Assembly: GCA_009760885.1 (NCBI GenBank)
Contig: CM019713.1
Span: 29,010,927-29,074,926 of the forward strand
Length of the DNA stretch: 64,000 nt
Direction: 5' to 3'
Source: Achatina immaculata
Lineage: Eukaryota; Mollusca; Gastropoda; Stylommatophora; Achatinidae
Shown here: positions 36,696-47,554 of the stretch, piece after piece
Layout: each line of letters begins with the position of its first letter
Position numbering within the stretch: position 1 is the first letter of the stretch
Translations under genes and position numbers: made by a program
The notes under the pieces: generated by a model
What the model was told of the DNA's origin: nothing
The model's input: only the letters and a program-made list of their open reading frames with translations
The model's database searches: none

Positions 36696-36927
36696 AAACA
36701 AACATTACAAAAAAATAAATAAATGAAAAAAAGGAAATAATATTTCATGAATGGCTTGTAATAACTTGCTCTGAGTTTATAATCTCATTTCTCCAAAGAG
36801 ACAACAAAGATATATGTAAGATGTTCATGAGAGAGATTTCCATCAGACACAAGGAATGAGAAGACCTGGTGAAAAGATCTCAGCCCACGAAGAAGAATGA
36901 TACTCCTGTACTTGAAAAGGAAATATA

Positions 36928-38253
36928 CGAGAGGAAGTCACTAAGTAACTTGCAAATTGAAATATTTTATCAGTGGCAGTTATGAGGTAGTATTTAAATA
37001 TATCCTTAGATAGTACCATCATCCAACTTTATAATAGTTGTATGTAGGTGGCGCTGGGAGTTACGTGCGCATGCGCAAAGCAATAACAAAATGGCTACCC
37101 AACTGTTAGTGTGTACCAAAGAACAGAGAAGTGCGATTTTTGTGGGCTAAAGGACATTCATTTGAGAACATTCATAAGGAAATGATTAGTTTATGCTGAA
37201 AAGTGTTTATCACATAAAGCAGTCTATAACTGGGTAAAAGAATTTTCTCAGGGACACACCAAAATTGTTGACAAAGTCCGACTTGGCCATCCTGTTCAGA
37301 TTGCAACAGAAGCGACTGAGCAACGTATGAAAGAGATTATCAGAGCTGATAGATGAGTAACGATAGACAGTGTAGCAAGTACAGTCAGATATTTATATGG
37401 TTTAGCCTACAGAATAATGCATGACCAACTGAATTTTTGGAAAGTTTGCACATGTTGGGTACCCAGAGATCTGAATGATGAGCACAAAATGAACAGATTT
37501 GGTTTGTCATTGCAACATCTCTGTCATTGCGCATATGAAGATGAAGACATGCTCCAAAGGATTATTACTGGAGACAAATCTTGGGTGCACCACTACTAAC
37601 CCAAATCAAAACGTGCCTCAATGCGATGGAAACTCCCATCATCGCCATGGGCAAAAAAATTCAAGATTACGCCATCTGTGGGAAGGTTATGCTGACAGTG
37701 TTCTGGGATTATCAAGGAGTGTTGTTAATCATGTTCCAGAAGTATGGTAAAAGTGTGAATTCTGTATCGTACTGTGAAGTTCTATCGATGCTACGAGATG
37801 CAATTCGAAGAAAACATCTTGGTCTGCTGACTAGAGGTGTGCTTCTCCTTCATGACAATGCCAGACCACATACGGCTCGGTTAACCCAAGAGAAAATTAG
37901 GCAGTTGGGTTGGGAAGTTCTTGAACATCCACCCTATAGTCCTGACTTAGCTCCAAGTGATTTTCAACTGTTTGGTCCATTGAGAAACCACTTTGGCGGG
38001 GGAAGATTCTCGAGTGATGAAGAGGTGGAAAGAGAAGTAAACAAAGGGTTCAGAAGTAGGACTCCCAATTTTTACATCATGGGTATTGCATCACTGATTA
38101 CACGATGGGACAAATGTATCGATGTTGGTGGCGATTAAGCTGAGAAACAGTGGAATAATGTAGGTTCAAAAATTAAAAATTTTCAAATTACTTACGCATT
38201 TAGTTTTTTTTTTTTGGTAACAAGCATTTGTGACTTACTTAGTGACTTCCCCT
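36928..38253 (+). mobile_element. mariner-like transposon, near full length (copy 2 only)
   Basis: 1326-bp element at a TA target; the paralogous site at ~29251 in copy 1 is empty. Inverted ends share GGAAGTCACTAAGTAA. The transposase is in three frames: an N-terminal relic near 37110-37400, RIITGDKSWVHHY (first catalytic Asp) at 37560-37599, then after a frameshift 37581-38138 with LLLHDNARPHTARL and SPDLAPSDFQLFGPL, giving the D34D spacing of mariner. In-frame stops and the shift make it inactive despite all three catalytic Asp being present. Confidence 0.85.
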
Positions 38254-38506
38254 TAAATGTCAAGCTTGAAGACATGGAAGCAAAGCTTCCAACACAAACA
38301 TGATTCATTCTTCTTACGAATTATTACACTAAATGATGATGGCTTTTACAAAAGAAGAAGGTCAATAAAATTATATTTGACAGCTTCTATAAACAACTAA
38401 CATCCAACTGCTTCAAAATCATCTTTTAGAACAAAAAAGAGTCATTATTTTAAAATCTTTATTTTAACACAAGAACAATAAAAGTAAATATTCTGGCAAA
38501 GCTTAC

Positions 38507-39073
38507 CTTCACATAGAGCAGTATAGATTGTGTTTCTCAGGTTACGCAGATCTGAAAATTCTCGTGCAGTAAGTCTGTATTTCTCTATTGGTCTGCTGGC
38601 TATGCCATCCAACTCAGTTAAGTCTGTCAAGCCAACACCTAAGGCATAGATCTCAGCACCAGTTGCACGGGTTTGTTCAGCTTCAGGGATAGTTCTTCTG
38701 GAATTGATGTTGGATACACCATCTGTCACAACAATGGCAATATTGGGAACGTCTGGGCGATCTCCATTGGCCTGAGTAAATATATCCGTCCTCAGAATTT
38801 TGATCGCATCTGCTGTATTGGTACTGCCATGTTCATATGGAATATCGTCAATAGCATTATACACATCAGCTTTGCTCCTGAATTTATTTAAATGGAATCT
38901 AATCTGAACTGCAGTGCTGTATGTGACAACACTCACTCTTACATTGCCACCATCAATATCAGCATGATACAAGAAATCCTTCACAAAGTCCTTCATCAGC
39001 AAATAATTGTCTTCTGTCACACTTGTTGAAGCATCAAGGACAATTGCAAAATCAATTTTAACACTGGGACAAC
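38507..39073 (-). CDS. VWA-3, whole domain in a single exon
   Basis: A 567-nt exon with acceptor TTCTACAG and donor GTAAGC, phase 1/1. It begins with Cys-Pro-Ser-Val-Lys and carries IDFAIVLDASTSVTE (MIDAS DxSTS), STNTADAI (MIDAS Thr), IAIVVTDGVSN (MIDAS Asp), and ends TIYTALCEG with the second bracketing Cys. It is the duplicate of VWA-4, differing at about 5 of 567 positions: two silent, three changing an adjacent residue pair (Asn-Thr here, Ser-Met in VWA-4). Confidence 0.9.
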
Positions 39074-39392
39074 CTGTAGAACAACAAAATAGAATGAGAT
39101 ACTGACAACAGCAACTGCTGGTTGAAATGTTTTGCTTTTTCTTGAATATTCTAAGTCTAAGCTTATATTAAAAAATTAAGACCAGTTCTGTAAGTAATGC
39201 TGGGTCTGTATTCATCATTTTGAAAGGGGTTGGGTGATTAAGAACTCTTCATAGCTACTGCTCAGTGCAAATCAAAATAGCAACTTGTCAGGATTTGAAG
39301 TTAATAAAGCTGTTGCTACTTTTATTTTAAGTAATCTTAAAAATCTGTTATCACATCTTTACTGTACTGGTTTTGTGCATATTTATAAATTA

Positions 39393-39393
39393 G

Positions 39394-39428
<35 letters not shown>
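39393..39428. repeat. (TA)n microsatellite, copy 2
   Basis: About 35 bp of TA repeat, the paralogue of 30370-30450. Confidence 0.95.
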
Positions 39429-39431
<3 letters not shown>

Positions 39432-39499
39432 CCCAAAAACTATTCATATGTTACTTGAACAACCAAGATCCTTCTACTACTGGCTATCACTTATTTTTC

Positions 39500-39770
39500 A
39501 AGTACAGTGAACATCTTACATCTTATATCCTTCCCTTGCCGTTAAACATCACACAGTGTTCATGTGGTGGTTTTGCCAATTTTTCCTGTTTGTGGTGAAC
39601 TTTTCAACCACATCAAGGGATTTTATGCCTACTAATTTGGCCTCTCTTAACAATGTCCTCTTTAGAGTTTCTAATGGTCAACATCTTTTTCTTCAACCTG
39701 GTGTTTTATGCTTGATGGTTTGTTTTAGGGTTCTCTAACTGTTTCTTCTCATCATGCGACCGACATGTGT
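39500..39770 (-). mobile_element. LINE-B 3' end, copy 2 of duplication
   Basis: Paralogous to 30515-30790 and almost identical to it. Confidence 0.7.
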
Positions 39771-40227
39771 ACAGTGAACATATGAGGTGAATTATTTCAC
39801 ATTAGATGATGAAGTGAATCAAATGACACAACAGTGGATCTAACAACATCATGCAGATTTTTTTTTAATGACAGATTCCAGAAAACCAGTGATTTGCTGG
39901 TTGAAACTGTTTACCAGTTAGAGGAGACTACTGAAATATTGAATAAATTGTATGAAGACTATGTTATAAAGGGACTATGCTGAAAAATAATTATGAAGTA
40001 AAAGGTAAGGCTAAATTTTTGTGTCTGATTCATTCACTTATGTGAATAGTTTTTTTTCCCCTCTAAAGTGTTTAAATATAGACAAAACATTTCAGTGCTG
40101 CTTCATTCATTTTGTATTTAGACAAGTATATATAAACAGGCAGAAAATGAGTAGAACAAACTATGCAGTTATATATCAATACTCACTAGGAAAACTGTGA
40201 GTTTTGAATCAAAATTATAATTGAAAC

Positions 40228-43200
40228 CCCCCTGGGAATAACTGTGTTAAGAGAACACTTATCTTAACATAGTGTTTGTGAGACAGGGAACATAGATCTG
40301 TTTGCTTAAAAACTCTGACCTACTTCTGTAGCCCAGAAACTTGTAGCAATCAACACTAATTGTAATTGTTATTTTTGTAAAATGTAATGTCAGTTTGGTG
40401 GATGGATGGAGACATGGAGATCTCTGGCAGGGATGAGGGAAGTCTGGTGTGAAACCAATGAATCCAAGACGTGACAAGCCTATAGGTCTTTACAACAATG
40501 GCTATCAGAATGATGTAAACAAAACTGAGCCAGCAGACTATAGGTGGCGGGGAATGGATATAGTTGAAGCACTCATCAGATTCCTCATCTCAAAGTCGGA
40601 GTGTCTTTGTGGAACTGTCTCCAAACCATCTGACATGGAGAAGGGACTTACATACAGCCACCAGAGGCTGGAAAACAAAGTTTTGGCCAGGCCAGCCTAC
40701 ATCACTGTCTTCATGGCAGTCCGAGCAAGACCACAGTCTGCCCTAGCAAGGAAAGGTGCTGAAGTCGGAGTTACCCAGCCAAAAGGCGCATCGCAAAAAT
40801 CAGGGTAACACGCATTATTGCTAATGAAATGTCTCTATCTGCAGTATTCAAACATGGTGCTCACCCTGTGAAGACTAACCAGGCAGGTGCAGTGCCAAGC
40901 CCCCTGCCTCGAAAGGGTCCACCCAATGCTACTGGAGGTCCTCTCAGTTTGTCTTGTGGAGTCAGGAGACATGAGAGTAGAACTACTGGCCAAAAAATAC
41001 AACGGAAGAAAACAGCCAAAAAGCAAGAACTTAAAATAATGCAGTGGAATGCTGAGGGTATCAGCAGTGTTAGAGATGGCTATAGCAAAAAGGTTGAACT
41101 AGAGAACATACTTTCTGTAGAGCAGGTAAGTATATGCTGCATACAGGAGACACACCTAACCAAAGATGTCGCCTTTAAAATCAGAGGCTACCAGTGTTTT
41201 AGATCAGACCGACAGGACAGAAGAAAAGGAGGAGTACTCACACTTGTTAAGAATAACATCAGCGCATGTCAGGTGGGAGTGTTCATGGAAGGAGCCGAAT
41301 ATCAGATGATCCATCTAAAAACCAGTAATACAGATTTCCACCTCCTTAACTATTACTGTCCTAATGACCGCCCACTTGCTTTAGAAACAATCCCACACAA
41401 AGAGAGACTGATGGTCTGTGGCGATTTTAACAGCCATTCCCAGAGCTGGGGCTATGACCACATAGACAAGAGAGGAGAGGAAGTTGAGAGCTGGCAGGAT
41501 GATAATGGACTTCTCCTGATCAACCAGGCAATGGATCCCCCAACATTTTACTCAAGGGCTTGGCATACAACCTCAACACCAGATCTGGCATTCCACTCTC
41601 CAGATCTGAAGTGGAACATTACACGTGAAGTTGGAAAACAACTTGGAGGTAGCAACCATCGACCAGTCTTCCTGACAATAGAAAATGAACTCCTTAACAC
41701 CAGTAGCCCTCTCGCCAGATGGAACTATAAAAAAGCAAACTGGACAATGTACAGACATCGTACAGGTATCCTGGTGGGACAGCTGTCCACAGAAGGTAAG
41801 GATATTAACAGCATAGTGAAGGAATTCAATGCTTGTATCCTTCAGACCACTCGTGAAACCATTCCCAGAGGAGTTTGCAGGGACTATAAACCATACTGGT
41901 CTAGTGAGCTGGGAAAACTCCATGATGATGTGGAAGCAGCTCGAAAGCAAGCAGAAAATAGACCATGCCAAGAACACCACAATAATTACCAACATTCTAA
42001 GGCCAAATTTCAGAAAGCCAAGCTGCAAGCCAGACAGGAAAGTTGAAGAGAGAAAACAGAGTCCCTAAACTTTGAAAAGGATGGAAGGAAACTGTGGAAA
42101 CTAATCAAACAGTTAAATGATGAGAGTACTGGAAGAAGTAAAAAGATTACACTAATAGAGAATGGGAAAACTCTTACAGGTAAGGAGGTAGCAGATCACT
42201 TTGCTCGCATGTTTGCACAGGAATGCAACATTGATATCCATCCAGAGAAAGAGCGTGCAGTGCACATTGACCCACAGAAAGAAGAGGAACAAGGCAGAAA
42301 AGTGGAGGTCATGGATGCACCAATCACACGCAGTGAGTTAGACCTAGCAGTCAGTAAACTGAAACGAAAGAAATCACCAGGACCAGATGGAGTGTCCAAT
42401 GAAATGATCAAGAACCTTGGAATGGCAGCAATGGGAAAGCTGCTGGATATTTTCAATATGTGCTGGAGTACAGGTAAGTTACCTCAAATCTGGAAGGAAG
42501 CAAGCATGGTACCACTGCTAAAGCCAGGGAAAAACAGTGATACTGCCTCCAGCTACAGGCCAATTAGTCTCACTAGCTGCCTATGCAAAACGATGGAACG
42601 CATCATTGACCTGAGGCTAAAATGGTACCTAGAAAGTGAAAACCTTCTCGTTCCACAACAAGCAGGATTTAGGCAGTACTACAGTATGGAAGATCAAGTG
42701 ATCTCTCAAGAGATTGGGGATGCATTCCAAGAGAAAAACCTTGTACTAGCAGCGTGGATAGACCTAAAGAAAGCCTTTGATAAAGTATGGAAAAAAGGTC
42801 TGCTGTGGAAACTAAGAAACTGCAATGTGAATGGAAGACTGTACAACTGGATAAAGTCCTATTTACACAATAGAAGAGCTAGAGTAGTAATGGATGGACA
42901 CAAAAGCCAGAAAGTACTTCTGCGACATGGTGTACCACAAGGAGGAGTCCTTTCGCCTACACTATTCCTTGTATTCATTAATGACCTGGTCAAGGAACTT
43001 CCCTATGGAATCAAAGCAGCACTGTATGCAGATGATCTGGTCATGTGGTGTACAGATGAATATGCGACAGTTGCTACACAGAGACTCCAAAGAGCAGCAG
43101 ACATCTTGACATCATGGACAAACAAATGGTGTGTAAGTATAAACAGAGAGAAATCAAGTACCACTCTGTTCACTCTCTCATCTAAACAGAAAGCAGGTAA

Positions 43201-44731
43201 GATCTTTGTAAATGAAATATCCTTAAGGATGGACAACCAACCCACTTACTTAGGAGTGACTCTTGACTCAAAACTGACCTAGAAGCAACACATCAACAGT
43301 GTAGAAGCAAAAGCCAGAAGAAAACTAGCCATATTAAGAAAATTAAGTGGAACCACATGGGGAGCTAGTGAAAGAATCCTCAAGAATGTATATCACCAAA
43401 GTATTCTACCACATTTAGAATATGGCTCAACATCTTGGTGCACAGCATCAAACACTACGCTGCATAATCTAGACAAGGTTCAAAATCAGTCACTACGGAT
43501 TATCACAGGTGCCATGAGGTCCACACCAATAGTAGAAATGCAGAAAATAGTTGGTGTTCAAGCGCTAAAGGAACGTAGAGACACAAAGGTCATGACCATG
43601 GGAGAGAAATTCCTTAGCTCTGTAAGCCATCCCCTGAAGGAGAGATTCAATAACTTGGCATTAAGACGGCTTAAAAGAAGCAGCTTCATTCACCAGGCCA
43701 AGCGTATGCATAAGCTGATACCTGACCTTCCAACTGTAGTCACTCTATTATCATCTGTACCAGAGCATACACCATGGAAAGAAGCAGATTATACACAAAT
43801 AACTATTCAGACTGAAGTGAAAGGTGTGCAGAATGGTGAGATGCAAAGCAGCCTTGTAAGATCAACAGCCACACTTAGTGTGCTAGATGACAAATATCCA
43901 TGTGACACCTGGATATGTGTGTATACAGATGGATCTGCACACAATGCCGTAAAGAATGGAGGGGCAGGAGCACATATTGAATATCCAAACAACACCACTG
44001 ACAAGATTTCCATACCCACTGGAAAATACTACAACAACTTTGATGCAGAAGTTAGAGCAATTATTGCTGCAGTTGAAAAACTATCATTATTGCTGCAGTT
44101 GAAAAACTATCAGACTCCAGAATTGATACATGTCCTGTAGTAATTCTCGCAGATGCAAGATCAGTACTGGAAGCTCTTCAGTGCAACAAACTACCAGACC
44201 TTAAGGATGCCTTGTTAAAAATTGGCTTACAACATGGAGTCACTTTGCAATGGATTTCCTCCCACTGTGGGATACCAGGCAATGAGAAAGCTGACCATCT
44301 GGCCAAAGAGGGCACTGAAATGGAGCAACCAGACATACTAATCACCTATAATCAGAAGAAAAACATGATAAAAACCTACAGGAAGCCACAAACACCACCA
44401 CATGATGACTATCACATGCAAAACAGAAAGGAACAAGTCACCATCTTCCGTCTCCGAACAGGACACACCCGACTCCAAAGTCATATGTATACAAAGTTTA
44501 AGGTTGGTACTACTAATCTATGTACATGTGCCCAGGTGCCTCAAACTGTGGAACATATCCTCCAGAACTGCACCAACTATGAAATACTGAGAAATAATTA
44601 CTGGCCCAGTGAAACCACTAAAGAAGATAAGCTCTGCGGTTCCATACATGAATTACAAAAAACAGTGAAATTTATCCAAGAGACAGGACTGCAGGTATAG
44701 ACAAACATTGCAAATGAAGAAGAAGAAGAAG
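40228..44731 (+). mobile_element. LINE-I: RNase H-containing non-LTR retrotransposon, GAA tail
   Basis: 4504-bp insertion flanked by ATAATTGAAAC (40217-40227 and 44732-44742) and ending in (GAA)n; the empty site is in copy 1 at ~31240. ORF2 domains in order: AP-endonuclease 40829-42046 (IMQWNAEGISSV, QETHLTKDV, VCGDFNSHSQSWG, SNHRPVFL), RT 42209-43282 (KKSPGPDGVSNEMIK, QAGFRQYYSMEDQV, WIDLKKAFDKVWKKG, GVPQGGVLSPTLF, catalytic LYADDLVMW), RNase H 43900-44350 (TDGSAHNAV, the AEVRA motif, SSHCGIPGNEKADHLAKEG) and a CCHC-like Cys cluster near 44520. All lie in one frame except for two point stops (TGA 42044, TAG 43280) and a 26-bp tandem duplication (44060-44111) that shifts the frame in RNase H. 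A 119-codon frame at 40449-40808 could be a remnant of ORF1. RNase H suggests the I/Nimb group (inference). Confidence 0.9.
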
Positions 44732-45488
44732 ATAATTGAAACTTCATTCACTAAAAGGAGATCTAGCTGTGACAGTCAATAACTAGTGTATAAATTAGCT
44801 GTGACAGTATTTGGCCAAGTGTATCTAACCCTTGATATCTCTGAATCATTATTTCAGAGTTTATGGCTGAATCTTCCAGATTGTTTTGTCTGTGACTTTA
44901 AGTGAGGTTGAATGCTCTACTCGTGGAAAGCATGTTTTGTGGTCTAGGTATGAGACAAAATTTTCAGTTCAGATCATTCAGAGTTTGACTGTTGAGTGAG
45001 AACATAACATAATCTTGTTGGTGTCAGAAATGTTGTTGTGATAGTTAGAAGTTGTGAGTGTTCTTTTGGCGTAAAAGCGCTCTCGAGTTCCATGTGTGGG
45101 GTGACAGGCTTTAGCTCCCTTCCCGGATGGTGAGAGTTAAAGTGTTTTGATGCAGAAGGAAGTGGTTTGTCTGTCGAGCGAAGCATATAAACGGCTAGCC
45201 AGCCAGGTTCGTGCTAACGGTGTAGTACATTTTTGTCGACCGATGGTCTTGAAATTGGCCCATCTCTTGCAAAGAGTATCGGGTCTGCAGTATGTAATGT
45301 GTGTTGTTTGTAGGTGGCCGGGCTTTCTTCTCATTCATTAGAGCAGAGAGAGCCACCAGCCTTCCCGGCAGTTAAAGGAAATGAAACGCTGTCAGGGTCG
45401 AAAGGGATCCGCTCTGAGCAGAGCGCTGTCTCCCTTACCCTGCGTCGGTCTGTCAGCAGATATCCGACAAAGGTTCGGTGAAGAAAGC

Positions 45489-45606
45489 TATCTGGTTGAT
45501 CCTACCAGTAGTCATATGCTTGTCTCAAAGATTAAGCCATGCATGTCTAAGTTCACACTGTCTCACAGTGAAACCGTGAATGGCTCATTAAATCAGTCGA
45601 GGTTCC
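45489..45606 (+). rRNA. 18S rRNA 5' end fragment (118 nt, pseudogene within a mobile element)
   Basis: Starts with TATCTGGTTGATCCTACCAG and continues through GTCATATGCTTGTCTCAAAG, ATTAAGCCATGCATGTCTAA, the helix CACTGTCTCACAGTG and AATGGCTCATTAAATCAGTC to GGTTCC, the universally conserved start of eukaryotic 18S rRNA. It carries a few mutations from the consensus and breaks off abruptly at 45607. Confidence 0.93.
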
Positions 45607-45783
45607 ACATTGCTGGCGAGACTCTTGGATGCCGTGTGTGGAGTGAAGCTCCTCCTGGTCAAGGAAGAAACTGTGGAAAAGAAGTAAGGGTTGCTGTGTG
45701 GCGCCGATGTGAAAAGGTGAAGGAAAGGATAAAGTGAAGTTTAATCAGTATGTCCAGCAGTATCGCTGCGAGAGCTACACATA

Positions 45784-45992
45784 CCACGGCACCTCTGCTC
45801 TAGAGGCCGGCTACATCCGAAATACACCTACACTGGTGAAATATGCCTAAACTGCCATACACCAGGGGTGAAACTTGATGGCTAGGCATGTCACACCACC
45901 TCCGCTCGAGAGGTCGGTCACATCCCAGATACTCCCATACTGGGATAATATGCCTAAACCGGCTCAACCCAGGGGTGGAAGTCACTAGTGGT
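45784..45992 (+). repeat. Two ~97-bp direct repeats in the chimeric element
   Basis: 45784-45881 and 45891-45992 share CTCGAGAGGTCGG/CTCTAGAGGCCGG, a TACCATACTGG/TACACTGG motif, AATATGCCTAAAC and CCAGGGGTG at matching offsets. Imperfect. Confidence 0.75.
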
Positions 45993-46085
45993 GAGGATTC
46001 GTCCTCCTGGACAAAAGCTCCATCCTGGAAGGGTAGTGGCCACAACTACAAAATGCTGAAGTCGGAGACACTGGACCAGGGCAGT

Positions 46086-46353
46086 CTAGACAGGCAACCA
46101 CCTCTCACCCGGCAGGGATGTATGCGTATCCTAATCACGCTGAGGTTTTCCAGTGAGAAAGTCCAACACTAGACTGGATGGGCAACCACATCTCACCCAA
46201 CAGTGATAAACGGGTATCTCAAAACACGTCTAGGTTTTCTGGTGAGAAAGTCCAACTCTGGGCTGAGTGGGCTACCACCTCTCACCCAGCAGGGATACAC
46301 TGATATCCAAAACACGTCTAGGTCTTCCGGTGAGAAAGTCCAACTCTAGACTA
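46086..46353 (+). repeat. Three ~88-bp direct repeats in the chimeric element
   Basis: Each unit has GGCAACCACCTCTCACCC or close variants, CAGGGAT...ATCC, AACACGTCTAGGTTTTC and GGTGAGAAAGTCCAAC. Repeat units start near 46086, 46170 and 46258. Confidence 0.8.
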
Positions 46354-46446
46354 AACTGGTGCAATGAAAACCATGGTGTCATGCAATCCCCCTTCTGAGA
46401 TCCACCAAGAATACAGGCTTGAGCCCTGAGATACTCTGAACCTCTT

Positions 46447-46520
46447 GTGGTCCTCTCAGGGATTTTGTGTGGTCCTTTTGGTGACCATACGGGGGACCAC
46501 GAGACTTAAAGAGGACCACA
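46447..46520 (+). other. Nested inverted repeat near the 3' end of the chimeric element
   Basis: TGTGGTCCTCT (46447) pairs with AGAGGACCACA (46510), and inside it GTGGTCC pairs with GGGACCAC around 46470-46501. In RNA this would fold into a stacked stem-loop about 55 nt upstream of the GAA tail, a position where an RT recognition structure could lie (inference). Confidence 0.6.
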
Positions 46521-46728
46521 GACGTAAATTCAGTAGGATCACAGGGCGGTCTTGGTGGTAGAAGTGAATGAAGAAGAAGAAGTTGTGAGTCAAGTATGTT
46601 ATAGTTGATAGTTTGCTTGAATTCTTATGGTGCTATCTCAGTGACTTAGCTAGACAGCAGCACGGAATTATATTGTGTTGAAGTATGTATGTTGGAATCA
46701 TCTTTTGACATATTTTTGTCATCAACCA

Positions 46729-46753
46729 TCATCATCATCATCATCATCATCTT
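46729..46753. repeat. (CAT)n microsatellite
   Basis: Eight or so CAT units; copy 1 at 31708 has only three. Confidence 0.9.
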
Positions 46754-47221
46754 GTTCACATAATAAATGGATATGAGTACCAAGGTAAAGCAGTCTTAAA
46801 TGATAATTCAATGTGCCAGTTTGTGAACATCCTAGGGTTGTCCTGTAAAGAGCACATCATTGCAGGGAATGTTTCATTGTCTTGTTACTGCATGTCTACA
46901 ACATAGTCAGAACCAGCAGTATACAACTACAGCACACACACACACGTGTTTACCACACAAACACAGCAAGCAAAGTAAGAAGTAAAATTCTGCTTTATGG
47001 CACTCAGATCAAGTCATAAATGAAACTATCTGAAGGCATTAATATAAGGTGAGAACTTGCAAATGGAACTATGTACACTAGCAACATTACTATGAGTGAT
47101 GGACCAGCAAAATTTTCATCCAGTTTTTCCCAGCCCATTTCAGACACATCTTTACTAGTTCTCTTGTGATAGTCATGAAGATAATTATCATCATTATGTA
47201 TCTTGATGACAGATGTGAAAA

Positions 47222-47335
47222 TTAGTCATTTGCATATCCTTTGCAAAACTGTGTTTCTCTAACAGCTCTCCTGTAAGCCTCTCAGATGTGAGCAAAATGC
47301 CCTGCTGCTGATGCATCCATTTGCAGATTCATGAA
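47222..47335 (-). mobile_element. LINE-D tail, copy 2
   Basis: Paralogue of 32195-32310. Confidence 0.6.
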
Positions 47336-47554
47336 AATCTTGTCTGGTAATAATTTAATAAAATCTGTTAGTTGCCTTTTCCCATGCCACTTATGCCTAT
47401 CCATTCAAATATTTTTATATTCCTCTTTGAATTTTTCTAGTAATTCTCAGAATCTTTAATTTCTGTCCTCTTATTACATGTCTAAAGTATTTTCTTTGTC
47501 TTTTCCTTATGGCTCGTAAGTGTTGGTTAAAATATTAAATGAAGATATCATATA

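Larger units (their letters stand above)
45060..46577 (+). mobile_element. Chimeric retrotransposed element carrying the start of 18S rRNA
   Basis: A 1518-bp insertion flanked by AGAAGTTGTGAGT (45047-45059 and 46578-46590); the empty site is preserved in copy 1 at ~31552-31564. It ends with AATGAAGAAGAAGAAG, the same tail type as LINE-I. Layout: 45060-45488, GC-richer unknown sequence, candidate 5' external transcribed spacer; 45489-45606, first 118 nt of 18S rRNA; 45607-46577, body with two kinds of direct repeats and a nested hairpin near the 3' end. No long coding frame. It is retrotransposed (TSD plus tail), but neither a plain rRNA pseudogene nor a known LINE fragment. Confidence 0.85.

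Noticed and set aside
29430..40220. VWA-3/VWA-4 near-identity as an assembly artefact (two haplotypes placed in tandem)
   Set aside because: Flanking parts of the same duplication are only ~85-95% identical, linker exons differ at 8 of 69 bases, and the junction cuts inside a third VWA exon; haplotypes would not show this. Long reads would still be decisive.
45489..45606. A functional 18S rRNA gene
   Set aside because: Only the first 118 nt are present, with mutations, followed by unrelated sequence, inside a TSD-flanked insertion.
45381..46172. Reading frames across the 18S chimera (45381-45737, 45888-46172)
   Set aside because: They run through rRNA and direct-repeat sequence in arbitrary frames, with no domain and no conserved start.
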